DNA of 22,107 bases from Ophiothrix spiculata. Lineage: Eukaryota > Echinodermata > Ophiuroidea > Amphilepidida > Ophiotrichidae. Position 1 is the stretch's first letter. Every line of letters starts with the position of its first letter. The position numbers and the translations under genes are program-made. The notes under the pieces were generated by a model. It had not been told where the DNA came from and did not search any database. It saw nothing but the letters and a program-made list of their open reading frames with translations. The stretch lies in the NCBI GenBank assembly GCA_000969725.1, contig JXSR01S015707.1; one strand, 5' to 3'. Shown here piece by piece: positions 9,980 through 19,520 of this stretch.

Positions 9980-10100
9980 TGAGCTAACTTGAATAGCACA
10001 GAATTCCAAATTAATAGGTTGATAGTTCAAGTTCTGTTATGGCCAAGGAGCTATGCCCTTAGGCAAGACATTTGATATTGATTGCTTTGTTTACCAATGT
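9980..10100 (+). mobile_element. tRNA-derived SINE remnant, plus orientation
   Basis: The stretch gaatagcacagaattcc ... attaataggttga.agttcaagtt aligns with the reverse complement of the SINE at 20263-20593 (gaacagtgcaagactcc ... atcaataggttatgagttcaa). It is followed by the shared ...ggcaagacattt...gattgct segment (gagcaaggcattt...gattgct in the other copy). A B-box-like agttcaagt is present and the A box is degraded. The 3' part appears lost or displaced by the MITE beginning at 10152. Confidence 0.55.
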
Positions 10101-10151
10101 GTTATACAGACAGTTACTAATGAAGCATGACCATTGACTGCTAAAGATTTA

Positions 10152-10426
10152 GGGTCGTAACATAGTAGGCCTTCAAAAATAAATTTTGCTACCAAATGTG
10201 TTGTGACGTTTAAATGACGATTGACTCCAAATAAAATAAATTCAACACCGAGTTGAGACCAAATAACATTTCACGCTAAATTAAACATGTGTTGAATTGT
10301 CATATACATTGCCTCAAATGTTTGTTACCGGTTTATACTTTAAATTTGATCGCAAATATTTGGTTAAGTCATGACCAAATGTTTGGTTGCGAAAATTTTA
10401 TTTGGAGGCCGACTATATTTTGACCC
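10152..10426. mobile_element. 275-bp MITE with about 45-bp inverted ends
   Basis: The left end is GGGTCGTAACATAGTAGGCC and then ttcaaaaataaattttgct.accaaatg. The reverse complement of the right end is GGGTCAAAATATAGTCGGCC and then tccaaataaaattttcgcaaccaaa. No coding capacity. I could not settle a target duplication: TTA or TTTA on the left against ATA on the right. Confidence 0.7.
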
Positions 10427-10700
10427 ATAATCATTGACCGCTGTCTTATATAATCTATTGGTGTTGTATGTGCATCCCTGTCTAGTTTTGGACACAGCCA
10501 GTTATGCATTGGAGGGATGGAGCTTTAGCAATACATTATAATTTAATGGTCTATTTTAGGATTTGCTTTACGTCCCTGCTCCTCATTAAATGAAATTACC
10601 TTTTCAACAATGGTATGGGGCACATACGAGTTGAATCGGGTATAGCATTTTGCACTAGACATTATATTAGTAGGGCAGCCAGACCCTGAATCAGGACATC
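10427..10700. other. Intron spacer without recognisable content
   Basis: This unique-looking A/T-rich sequence lies between the 275-bp MITE and the 885-bp foldback. No open frame, repeat or motif that I can support. Confidence 0.6.
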
Positions 10701-11585
10701 AGGTCTAACCAGTAACTTAGAAAAAAATTGAACGGTACCAGCAGTTAGGACTATGTGTGGGGGTCATCATCTGGGTAGATGTAGAATTTGAAAGTGGTGC
10801 AAACTTTTTTACAGTGTAATTTGTGTAAAATTTTACACACTTTTGGGTAAATTATGAAATTTCATATTTTCAAACAAGGGGGATAAAATTGGTCAATAGG
10901 GGTAAATTTGATCAAATTTTGACAATTTTACTCAAAATTGACATTTTTAGAGTGCAACATATATCAAACATGAGGCAAATGGTCCCTAAAGTTGTTTCAT
11001 ATTATGAATTCAAAATAGGTATTTGTAAATTTGTGTTAAAGGTTTTGCTATTGTGTCAAAAACATCAGTTTTGGGGTTTTTTACTTAATTTGTGTAAATT
11101 TTACTAAATTTGCGTAAACTGACCAACTTTTGGTTAAATGGCTCTAAATCTAAAAATAAGTAATTTAGAATGGTAATTTTTTCAGTTATATTAACTAGAG
11201 GTATTTGTGCAGTTTTGGGGAAAAACACAGTTCTTGTAATATTTGAATACACTGTAAAAGATGTGTGTAAAAATGTAAAAAAGAATATTTTGCACTTTTA
11301 GAGTGTAAAATGGCTTGAATCTGGTAAGATAGTGGTTGGATATGATGTAAAAATATATTTTGCATAAAATGTATAAATTTCAGCTTTGTAACCCATTTCA
11401 TACCCGAGAAAATCCATAAAATATGAAACTTCATAATTTACCCAAAAGTGTATAAATTTTACACAAATTACACTGTAAAAAAGTTTGCACCACTTTCAAT
11501 TTCTACATCCACCCAGGTGATGACCCCCACACATAGTCCTAACTGCTGGTACCATTCGATTTTTTCTAGGTTACTGGTTACACCT
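10701..11585. mobile_element. 885-bp foldback element with about 165-bp arms
   Basis: The left arm (about 10701-10870: aggtctaaccagtaac, ggtaccagcagttagg, gtgtgggggtcatcat, gtggtgcaaactttttt, acacttttgggtaaat) is matched in reverse complement by about 11420-11585 with few changes. The interior is very A/T-rich and has two open frames of 70-80 codons on opposite strands (10889-11107 +, 11195-11434 -) made of K/I/F/L-rich sequence without domain features. It is probably non-coding and non-autonomous. No clear target duplication: flanks gacatc and actcct. Confidence 0.8.
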
Positions 11586-11776
11586 ACTCCTTAATTAAGC
11601 CTTTTTGAGAAATCAGCTGCCCTACAATATGGCAGCTATTACTGCAATTTATTGGTAACAAAATAAGTATAAAGTGCTTTGATTTACATAAAAAGCACTG
11701 AATAAAAGTGTACATTTGTGTATTTTTTTAAATTTCTAAATATTAATTCATCTATTTGTTTCATTGTTTACTCAAG

Positions 11777-12660
11777 GGAATGGATATTGTCTAGATGTAA
11801 GTCCAAGAAGATGTTCCTGTCATCCTGAGTGGGCTGGTGAAGTCTGTGATGTACCCTGTCAATTTGGTCATAACTATGGTGATGAAAGAGGCTGTGTGTG
11901 CGATTCCTGCTACACTGGGTTCGGATGTGACCAGATCTGTTCAGGCAATGGCAATTGTATTAATGGTACATGTGAGTGTGACTTTGAAAGTGGTTACCGT
12001 GGTGATATGTGCCAGATCCCAGGATGCCCTGGTGTTGGAATAGACTGCTCTGGACATGGAGCTTGTAACTCTGCGACATATAAATGCCTTTGTGGGCGTG
12101 GGTGGAAAGGGTCAGGTTGTCATATCCCAGATTGCCCTGGTAAACGGGATTGTGAAGGACGAGGTGAATGTCCAATACCCCCTGATGGAGAAGATCCTGT
12201 GTGTGTAAACTGTGAGTATCCATATATGGGAGATGGATGCGAACTTCTATGTGTCTTTGGAACAGCCATGAAAATTAACAATACTTGGGTTTGTGAATGT
12301 AACCCATGCTACAGTGGACTTGCTTGCAATCTGCTCTGTAATAATAAGAGTTCCGTATGTGAAAATGCAACATGTGATTGTGGATTTGATGGTTGGCGTG
12401 GCGATGTCTGCAATATCCCAGGGTGCCCTGGTTACGGAGAAGACTGCACAGGACATGGTGAATGTAACCTAGCATCAGGGGTATGTTATTGCGATAATGG
12501 ATGGTCAGGAATAGGATGTGAGCTACCAGACTGCCCAGGGACACCTGATTGCAATGGACGGGGAGTCTGTGTTGCTGAAGATCCTGCACCTGTGTGTCGT
12601 AATTGTAGTGAAGATTGGATGGGACCTGCTTGTGAAGTGCCGTGTGTCTATGGACAACAG
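11777..12660 (+). CDS. Exon: compound EGF units 6 (end), 7 and 8 (part)
   Basis: Acceptor ctcaag at 11776 and donor GTAAGA at 12661. The exon enters in phase 1 (the Gly codon is split with 9184) and leaves in phase 0 after CVYGQQ. It finishes unit 6 (CHPEWAGEVC, CDSCYTGFGC, CSGNGNC), holds all of unit 7 (12022-12420, CPGVGIDCSGHG ... GWRGDVCNIP) and most of unit 8 (from 12421, CPGYGEDCTGHG). Unit 7 departs from the consensus: GWMGP is replaced by YPYMGDGC and the PMDSG step by KINNTWVC. Residues 1371-1665. Confidence 0.93.
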
Positions 12661-12757
12661 GTAAGAAAAGTATTTTTAATGGTGTTGCACCATAGTAAAA
12701 GGATTAAGTACTTCTCATTTTCATGTTCCTTAATGTTGCCCATCTGATGTATACTTA

Positions 12758-12889
12758 GGGGCTGCTTCAACACTCAACCTGCGGTTGACCCCCCAGAACT
12801 GCTGGTTTTTGTCATTGTTGAGAACAAAAGCAACTGGCCAGAACCGACTGTTCTGGATGGTCAATCACTGGTTGAGTGTAGTGCTCCCT
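12758..12889. mobile_element. 132-bp palindromic MITE, copy 1
   Basis: The element starts GGGGCTGCTTCAACACTCAACC. The reverse complement of its end reads AGGGAGCACTACACTCAACC. It is flanked by TA (12756-12757 and 12890-12891) and is exactly as long as the second copy at 21799-21930, which has the same ends (GGTTGCTTCAAAACTTAACC). It lies about 100 nt into the 607-nt intron 12661-13267. Confidence 0.8.
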
Positions 12890-13020
12890 TAAATATTCAA
12901 AAGTCAAAGAGTTGCCCTCTTCTCCCTCTTGTGAACAAACCAGATGAATTTACAAGTACCGAGAGTTGACATATGCTAGGAATACATACTTCCAACTGCA
13001 TAATTATGACATTTTATATC

Positions 13021-13220
13021 CTGTAGATCTCTGATTCTTGCAACTGTACTTGTGATCTATATTACCATGTTTTAGCTGTGACATCTTATGCCCAGAAACC
13101 TATAATACATACATGTATTCCTACTCCTTGTAATATATCATGTTATTGTATGTTGTGGATTCCAGCAACTGTATATTTATGACCCATGGTACCATAGGTG
13201 TAGCTGTGACGATCAGGAAT
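13021..13220 (+). pseudogene. Two decayed tandem copies of the start of the next exon
   Basis: The exon at 13268 begins ATCCCCATGGATTCC and continues GGCAACTGTACTTGTGA. A first decayed copy begins after an intact-looking ctgtag at 13021-13026 (ATCTCTGATTCTTGCAACTG, then TACTTGTGATC) but has lost 3 nt near its start and 1 nt later. A second (about 13158-13205, GTGGATTCCAGCAACTGTA, GACCCATGGTACCATAGGTG) has lost its acceptor and gained 2 nt. The caactgta landmarks sit at 13041, 13166 and 13285, so the period is about 120 bp. A transcript using the first acceptor would stop at 13180. Confidence 0.8.
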
Positions 13221-13267
13221 AAGTGCATATTTTACACTGCATGTATCACATTTATTGTATCTTACAG

Positions 13268-13472
13268 ATCCCCATGGATTCCGGCAACTGTACTTGTGAC
13301 CCATGTTACCATGGTCGTAGCTGTGACATCTTATGTTCAGAGCTTGGTACCTGTACATCTGATGGTGTATGTGACTGTGGGTTTTCTGGAGGTCGAGGGG
13401 AATTCTGTGACCTGCCTGGCTGCCCTGGATTAAACAATACTGATTGCTCTGGACATGGAACCTGCATATTAG
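13268..13472 (+). CDS. Exon: compound EGF unit 8 (end) and start of unit 9
   Basis: Acceptor tgtatcttacag and donor GTAATG at 13473; enters in phase 0 and leaves in phase 1. The protein reads IPMDSGNCTCDPCYHGRSC, then CSELGTC, CDCGFSGGRGEFC, and from 13418 GCPGLNNTDCSGHGTC. The opening PMDSG motif is exactly what should follow the Q that ends the preceding exon, as in the uninterrupted units upstream. Residues 1666-1733. Confidence 0.92.
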
Positions 13473-13976
13473 GTAATGATCAGTCCTTACATGTACTTAT
13501 GAATTTTACCTGGTTATGATAATGGTTATCCATATTTCTACAATACTATTCATTCATGTATATTTATTGGTCATGCTTTGAGTTTTAGAATATCGGGCTC
13601 GACTACACCTCGTCCAATATTTTCAAACATGTTGCAGTGCTGTGATCATTAAATGAACACACACAAGAATATTCAGAGCTATCTTCGCTTCAGCTCAATT
13701 TGAAGTTAGCGAATGTGATATTTGTTAAGTGAATGTTGCTCTCCGTTGAAGTGAAGTTTCCTAGGTAGAGTGAGTGAATGTCACAGTTGAGCGAATATTT
13801 ATGGATGCCAACCTTTAGTGCAGGTAGTGTTTCAAGTTTGAGAAGGAATAATCTTACATTTACAATCAAACATGCTCTACTCTAATCCAAATGACAATAT
13901 GCTCAGATTATTTCCAAATAATTTGTTCCTACCTATGGGCTTTGACTGTATTTATCATTTCCATATTACTCTACAG
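13473..13976. other. Intron, 504 nt, with a dispersed repeat at 13628-13775
   Basis: Phase-1 intron, donor GTAATG and acceptor attactctacag. 13628-13775 (catgttgcagtgctgtgat ... gaatattc ... tttgttaag ... ggtagagtgag) is the same dispersed repeat as 21691-21981, but here it lacks the 132-bp MITE. The remainder is plain. Confidence 0.8.
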
Positions 13977-14687
13977 GTAAATGCACATGTGATGAAGGGT
14001 GGTATGGCATCGGTTGTGAAAAACCAAACTGCCCGGGGGAGCCTGACTGTAACAACAATGGGACATGTTATACTGGAACAGACATCCCAGAATGCCGATC
14101 ATGCCATTCAGGATGGATGGGTGAGGCCTGTGAGATCCCTTGTGGTCCTGAGCATGGCTATCAATTCCCTATGGACAGTGGACTTTGCCTCTGTGATGGA
14201 TGCTGGCATGGCAGAAGCTGTGATCAAATGTGTAATGGAATCGGTGATTGTAACAACCACACATGTAACTGCACAGATGAATTTGGGTATAACCATGGAT
14301 ATTGGGGAGAGTTTTGTGAAGAAAGAAATTGCCCTGGTGTGGGTACCCCCTGTACAAGTCATGGATTATGTACGAACTGGAAAGATCATTTTAGTTGTCG
14401 TTGTAATAATGGATGGACTGGAAAAGGATGCCATATTCCATATTGCCCAGGGGAGCCTGATTGTACTGATCATGGGTACTGTAATGGTACACATGATGTA
14501 CCTATTTGTGAGTGTGACCCAGGATGGATTGGTGTTGCGTGCGATAGACCCTGTGTGAATGGAACAGCAAAGGATGATGGGACATGTCTATGTGATGCGT
14601 GCTACTCAGGACCGGGATGTGATAGAGAATGTAGTCATCATGGAACATGCACAGATGGGACGTGTCTTTGTGACTCAGCATGGTGGG
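13977..14687 (+). CDS. Exon: compound EGF units 9 and 10
   Basis: Acceptor ctctacag and donor GTAAGT at 14688; phase 1 on both sides. The sequence reads KCTCDEGWYGIGC, CPGEPDCNNNGTC, GWMGEACEIPC, FPMDSGLCLCDGCWHGRSC, then a longer insert-bearing module (CTDEFGYNHGYWGEFC). Unit 10 starts at 14327 with NCPG in place of GCPG and runs through CPGEPDCTDHGYC and CDACYSGPGC to DSAWWG. Unit 9 is the longest unit (135 residues) because of that module. Residues 1734-1970. Confidence 0.93.
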
Positions 14688-14889
14688 GTAAGTTAGTTGG
14701 TTTTTTTAAAAGAATTTGATTTCTATTAGTGGTTGAGCATTTCTAGGGATGTAGGTTTGAGCAACATGCCCTTCTCAAATCGCATTAATATAACTACAAT
14801 ATTAATTTTGGTACCAGTTTTGAAATTTTTTGCTACTTTTACTTGAAACTAAGCTGACACAAATTTATGATTTGTCTTTGATATTTCAG

Positions 14890-15051
14890 GTCCAGATTGC
14901 AACTACCAGGGTTGTCCTGGTGAAGGATCAAACTGTACTAGTCATGGGCATTGTAATGTCATAGATCAAGAGTGTTATTGTCAAGCAGGCTGGAAAGGAG
15001 ATGGGTGTCATATACCAGATTGCCCAGGAATACCAGATTGTAATAACAGAG
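14890..15051 (+). CDS. Exon: start of compound unit 11
   Basis: Acceptor tttgatatttcag and donor GTAAAG at 15052; phase 1 on both sides. The protein reads PDCNYQGCPGEGSNCTSHGHC, then CQAGWKGDGCHIPDCPG and IPDCNNRG. The unit starts at 14910. The donor falls just after the RG of CPGxPDCxxRG, the same place as at 9184 and 17740. Residues 1971-2024. Confidence 0.92.
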
Positions 15052-15413
15052 GTAAAGCTAAGACAACAAAAAAGGAAACAGGATTTTTTTGAAATTTTTC
15101 AAAAATCATGGAAAATAACCGTTTTTAGCCAATTTATTGATCCTTGTACTATTTAGAAAACAAAAATTGGGAATAACTGTTTCATCTTGAATTTTGTTAG
15201 ATTTAATGGCTATTTATGGCTTCCTTACCCCCTTAAAAGAAAAACAAAATGAAAAAATCATCTGAACAACTGACCCTATTTTATCCACACACCTATAAAA
15301 CAGGTCATACAACCATTGAACCTCTTTGTGGACCTAAGATTAGAGAAATACCAGAGTACCTAGGTACACATAAGCACCCACCTGAAATGTTACTTTATGT
15401 TGTTTCATTTTAG
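15052..15413. other. Intron, 362 nt, nothing recognised
   Basis: Phase-1 intron with acceptor tgtttcattttag. I see no repeat, element or regulatory motif that I can defend. Confidence 0.8.
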
Positions 15414-15514
15414 GAGCATGTGATGGGGACAACTTTGACCCACCCAGATGCGTGAACTGTAGTAAGGGATGGATGGGAGACACATGCCAAGTACCTTGTA
15501 TCCATGGAGAACAA
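15414..15514 (+). CDS. Exon: middle of compound unit 11
   Basis: Acceptor tttcattttag and donor GTAAGT at 15515; enters in phase 1 and leaves in phase 0. It reads ACDGDNFDPPRC, NCSKGWMGDTC, VPCIHGEQ. It corresponds to the CNGT-PP-x-C-x-NC-GWMGP segment of the units in the giant exon and ends at the HGxQ motif, the same boundary as the exon ending at 12660. Residues 2025-2058. Confidence 0.9.
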
Positions 15515-15689
15515 GTAAGTTGGTCATTTTGGGAAGTTTAATTGATTATGTAATAGTCTGTGGAACCGTGGTAACTGTTCCACACCATGCAAGCAACTCT
15601 CAGTGGGTTGCATAATCTTCTGCAGAAAGACTCAGTAATTTGATTTTCTGATTTTAAGTAAAATTGCTGGCTTTTGGTTATTGACAATA

Positions 15690-16190
15690 CACTCGCGGTC
15701 AAAAGTGTTCGCGCACAAAATCTTTAACCAGCTATATCTCAAGAACTGTTAATCTTTTGCGTCATCCCTTTTGAATTTTATGTTTGACATATATAGAACT
15801 AAATTGCATTCACCACATTTGAAAATATGGCATACTTAACATAATGTATATTTTCTTCTGCACATTCAAAAATGGAGTTTAAATACATAACTTCACATTT
15901 TTTGGAAAACTTATAACCTGAAAATGTTCTTAATGATTACACGGTGATAACGAGCATTGAATAATAAACTAAATTGTTACATATCAAAAAGTGTGTGTGG
16001 TGTATGGTCCAGAAAATGGACCATTTTTATGATTATGGAAGATTGAATATCAGGGGAAACATGGATTATTTATATTGGATACATGTGACACCTACATAAA
16101 AACATAATTTTTTTTAAGAGTCTTGGTCGTTTATAATAATTAGATTTTTGCCTGTATCTAAGCGTGCGCAAACACTTTTGACTGGGAGTG
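15690..16190. mobile_element. 501-bp Tc1/mariner-like non-autonomous element
   Basis: Left end CACTCGCGGTCAAAAGTGTT, then CGCGCAC. The reverse complement of the right end is CACTCCCAGTCAAAAGTGTT, then TGCGCAC. It is flanked by TA (15688-15689 and 16191-16192). Ends of this kind (CACTCCCAGTCAAAAGT) with a TA target are characteristic of Tc1/mariner elements. The interior holds no transposase frame or DDE/D motif. Confidence 0.85.
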
Positions 16191-16192
16191 TA

Positions 16193-16871
16193 CAACTGCA
16201 GTTAGCACAGGTAATTCAAATTAATCCCATGAACTTTGTGAATAGTATGGAATGGTTATTTGGGAAATTAATCAGATTTTGAGGTAACTTCGACAAGAAA
16301 TACCAGTTTTCAGTATTGTGGCTTAAAAACAACCACTGGTGCTGGAAACGATATAGCAGCATTAATGTCCATAAATTAGTGTATCTGTAGCTGAATGAAT
16401 TGTATTTACAATAAAATGTTGGTAGCGATACATTTCAGTCGTCATTTTGGTTCATTTCATGCGACATTTTTAATTCAGATATCAAACATTCTGCTTCAGC
16501 ACTTTAACAATATACTGTCATGCAAAAGAATGGTGATTAGTCTAATCAGGTTGTTCAAAAATATATCATCAGTATATATATACATTTCCTATACCATTTA
16601 TGCCGTTAAAGTAAAACTAAAAGTTTTCACATACCGATCTATAAATTTAACATCAAAATAAATAATATTAACATATTTTATTCTTGTTAATGTTGTATTA
16701 ACTTGAAAAATTGAAATGTTTTGAATACAATTCAACAAAATTCATGGCTTTTTTCACTACAAAATGGATCTTGAGCTCGGTTTCATCAGAAAGAATTTCA
16801 AATGCGATTTTCTCAAAATATGTGTTCGGTATGTGATGCGACCGATGAATTGTTCTTTATTCTTTTCCAAG
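16193..16871. other. 3' part of intron 15515-16871, nothing recognised
   Basis: A/T-rich sequence with a short TA-rich run near 16561-16585. Open frames at 16395-16661 and upstream of 16872 are chance frames; the second only appears long because it runs into the exon. The acceptor is tcttttccaag at 16871. Confidence 0.65.
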
Positions 16872-16995
16872 GTTCCACCCAATAGCGGCCAATGCAAATG
16901 CGATCCATGTTTCTCTGGAAGCAGTTGTGATATAGAGTGTAAAGATAAAGGCCTTTGTGCTGATGGTGTATGTCAATGTCAACTAGGTTATAAAG
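16872..16995 (+). CDS. Exon: end of compound unit 11
   Basis: Acceptor attcttttccaag and donor GTAGGG at 16996; enters in phase 0 and leaves in phase 1. It reads VPPNSGQCKCDPCFSGSSC, DIECKDKGLC, CQCQLGYKG. The PPNSG opening corresponds to the PMDSG step of other units and to the start of the exon at 13268. Residues 2059-2099. Confidence 0.9.
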
Positions 16996-17575
16996 GTAGG
17001 GAAATATTTTTATACATTGTTGTTATGATGTGTTAGATTTTGTATGCATGCTTTTGTGTCTGTGATATTGTATGAAATATATACTTATTTTGCTGTAAGT
17101 GTTGAAATATATGCTATCCAAGTATAACTCTGCTGTCTCTGGTTTACAACAGTTCTGCCAATTTTACTTACAAAATGTTATTAAAATTGGTGATTGGTTA
17201 AACTTCTGCACTACAAAAAAATATATACCTCTTTCAGATGTTCAACATCCATCATTAGCTGATGATCTGCTGTACTTCGTCTTGTTAGTGACATCAGAGG
17301 ATGATATATTGTAACGTCACATGAACTTGAGTTCGTCAATTAGTGCAGAAGTTTAATCCATCACTACTTTTAGTTTCTACCACTACATATGAAGTTGCAT
17401 GTTTAAATGTCGGATTGTTTAAAACGATTGCCAATTCTAATTAAGTGACAGAAATGTACAAATAAGCGCACACCCTCGCCCTACAACCATTAGTATATAC
17501 TTTAACTTTAGCAAATAAGCTGTATTATTTTTTCACTTTTTATTCTTACACTATTTTACATCTTTTATCTACCAG
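16996..17575. other. Intron, 580 nt, with a small palindromic element
   Basis: Phase-1 intron, acceptor cttttatctaccag. 17189-17364 has inverted ends: ggtgattggttaaacttctg at 17189 and the inverse cagaagtttaatccatcac ending at 17364. The rest is plain. Confidence 0.75.
17189..17364. repeat. Small foldback, about 176 bp, with 24-bp arms
   Basis: The arms ggtgattggttaaacttctg+cacta (17189-17213) and tagtg+cagaagtttaatccatcac (17341-17364) pair with one change and one 1-base gap. The interior shows further short local pairings around gatgttcaacatc. It is probably a palindromic MITE. No target duplication settled. Confidence 0.6.
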
Positions 17576-17740
17576 GAAAACTCTGTGAGGCTCTAGACTG
17601 CCCAGGAGATCCAGACTGTTTAGATCGTGGCAAATGCATCAGGAAAGGAGACCAGTCTGTGTGTCGTTGTAACCCTGGGTTTGCTGGAGAAGATTGCAGT
17701 GAGCTAGTGTGCCCAGGAGAGCCTGCTTGTAATGGGAGAG
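17576..17740 (+). CDS. Exon: diverged EGF modules after unit 11
   Basis: Acceptor ttatctaccag and donor GTGAGT at 17741; phase 1 on both sides. It reads KLCEALDCPGDPDCLDRGKC, then CRCNPGFAGEDC and ELVCPGEPACNGRG. The compound period decays here: DCPG replaces GCPG and two CPGxPxC modules follow each other directly. The donor again follows RG. Residues 2100-2154. Confidence 0.92.
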
Positions 17741-17761
17741 GTGAGTTTACTGGATCAGATA

Positions 17762-18477
17762 CTGTAAATGCCAATATTTCCACGCTCAGTAATTTTCGCC
17801 TTCAGCCAATTTTGGACCATTTCGCGCGTTTTTATTTTCGTGCATATTAACATTGTCTGAGTATAGAATAGACCTTTTCAAAACACGACTATCCGAGAAT
17901 TTCCGAAGCTGATTTTACACTTTCCGGCAATTGCCGAAAGAAAAAGTGACTCTTCAACACAATAACCAGAATGGTAAGTTCGCGTTCTCGTTAATTGGTT
18001 GCGTACGATTTCGAACTTGGAATTAGCGTCAGCACTACACTTTCAGTCACTTTCACTTTGATCGCCCTGATGCAACTTCAAATCTTAAGCTTAATCAGCG
18101 CAGATCAGCCTATTTCAAATGGAAATTTCACTCTTTGTGTCGGTGAGCGTATGGTACCATCGGCCAAAAGTTGTTCAGAATGAGTGTATCTAATATTGTA
18201 TGGGTCTTGTTCTATTTATTTTTCACTTTTATTGCACTGAAATGCGATTGATTTTTTCGGACTTTTTTGTTGACAAAATCGTGCATACTAATGAGCTTAT
18301 ACGTGATTGGTTGAAAAAATGGCCATGTGATCAATGTTCCGGAGATTTCCGAATGGATTTTGAAAAGGTCTATTCCATTTGCAACAAATCCATATTAATA
18401 TTCGCGCTACATTTATTTTCGTGCTAATCTCATTTTGCGTGAAAATAAATGTAGCGCGAAAAATACCACTTATACAG
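17762..18477. mobile_element. 716-bp foldback transposon with TA flanks and an internal perfect hairpin
   Basis: Left end CTGTAAATGCCAATATTTCC. The reverse complement of the right end is CTGTATAAGTGGTATTTTTC, and both continue into a CGC motif. TA flanks at 17760-17761 and 18478-18479. Further inside, gaatagaccttttcaaaa near 17867 is matched inversely by ttttgaaaaggtctattc near 18359. No transposase frame. Confidence 0.72.
18401..18460. repeat. Perfect 20-bp inverted repeat with 20-nt loop
   Basis: TTCGCGCTACATTTATTTTC (18401-18420) is followed by a 20-nt spacer and its exact reverse complement (18441-18460). It lies near the right end of the 716-bp element. Confidence 0.9.
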
Positions 18478-18600
18478 TACTGAGTTAGTGTAGATATTTA
18501 AGTTTCTGTATCTATATCACTGGTTTCTAATTATCATTACAAAAATTGTGTTTTCAATAGTTTGAGACTGGTGATCTTGTTCTTTATACATTGCCCCATA

Positions 18601-18787
18601 CAATTGAATATAGGAATACTAAACTGACCCAAGTCCATGCTTCTCTACTGAGGCCAAAGAAAGTATATTGTCCTATAGTGATGAATATAATTGTCATTCA
18701 AAAATCAATACTGGGCATTGATCATCACTTCCTTTTGTATGATTAAGCAGCATGGACTTGGGTCAGTGTTGCTCTCTTATATTCAAT
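18601..18787. repeat. Foldback, about 187 bp, with roughly 38-bp arms
   Basis: caattgaatata ... actgacccaagtccatgct (18601-18641) is the inverse of agcatggacttgggtcagt ... tatattcaatt (18749-18787). It is probably a MITE. Target site not settled. Confidence 0.7.
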
Positions 18788-19520
18788 TATATTGGCAGTC
18801 ATTGGACTTTACATTCTTAAATTTAGATCATTTAGAGATTTGATTATTCATATATACAGAATGCCTTTAATGATGTCTTGATTTGTCACTCTGAAGTGCC
18901 AAATGCAAAGCTCAAATAAGCTGGTATTGATCCCAGTACCATTCCCAGTCTAATTCTTGGGCATGTTCCAAGTTCCTGTGACTCTCTGCTCATGTAATTT
19001 TGTGAAAATAATAAGACTACTTATGTCTGTACTTGTCACTTTTTGAAACGTTGAAGGTACTATCCGCTTCAATAGAACAAATGTAACAAAATTTTGGTAT
19101 GGTTAGCATTTTTCAAAATACACATAAAAGAGGTATTCAGACAAAATTGTGAGTTTGCAAGATTTGAAATTGTTTATAACTTTTTTAAACGCCTTGCAAG
19201 GTATCAACTTTCACTTCAATTCAAAACAGTTTAAAAACTAACATTTTCTAGATGTAGTTGAATTAGAAGTTTATGCACAATGAAAAATTGAACATGATTT
19301 TTCTCAGTTGAATGTATTTTACAAGTCATGCTTTCAATTTTTAAAACACAAATTCTAGGTATTGTATGAATTTGAAACAAGTTTCACTTTAAAGTATGTT
19401 CTTTTTGAATCTGCAATTAAATGAACTTTACCAGCATCCAAATTTACTGGAGTATTGTGGTAGACAGTTACAAAATTAATGTTCTAATTGTAATAGATTT
19501 TCTCTATTCAACTTCCACAG
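18788..19520. other. 3' part of intron 17741-19520, nothing recognised
   Basis: A/T-rich sequence, with a weak pyrimidine-rich end before the acceptor acttccacag at 19520. I find no element, repeat or motif here that I can support. Confidence 0.7.

Noticed and set aside
10889-11434. Two open frames in the 885-bp foldback
   Set aside because: They are low-complexity, K/I/F/L-rich and on opposite strands between inverted arms. Chance frames in A/T-rich DNA.
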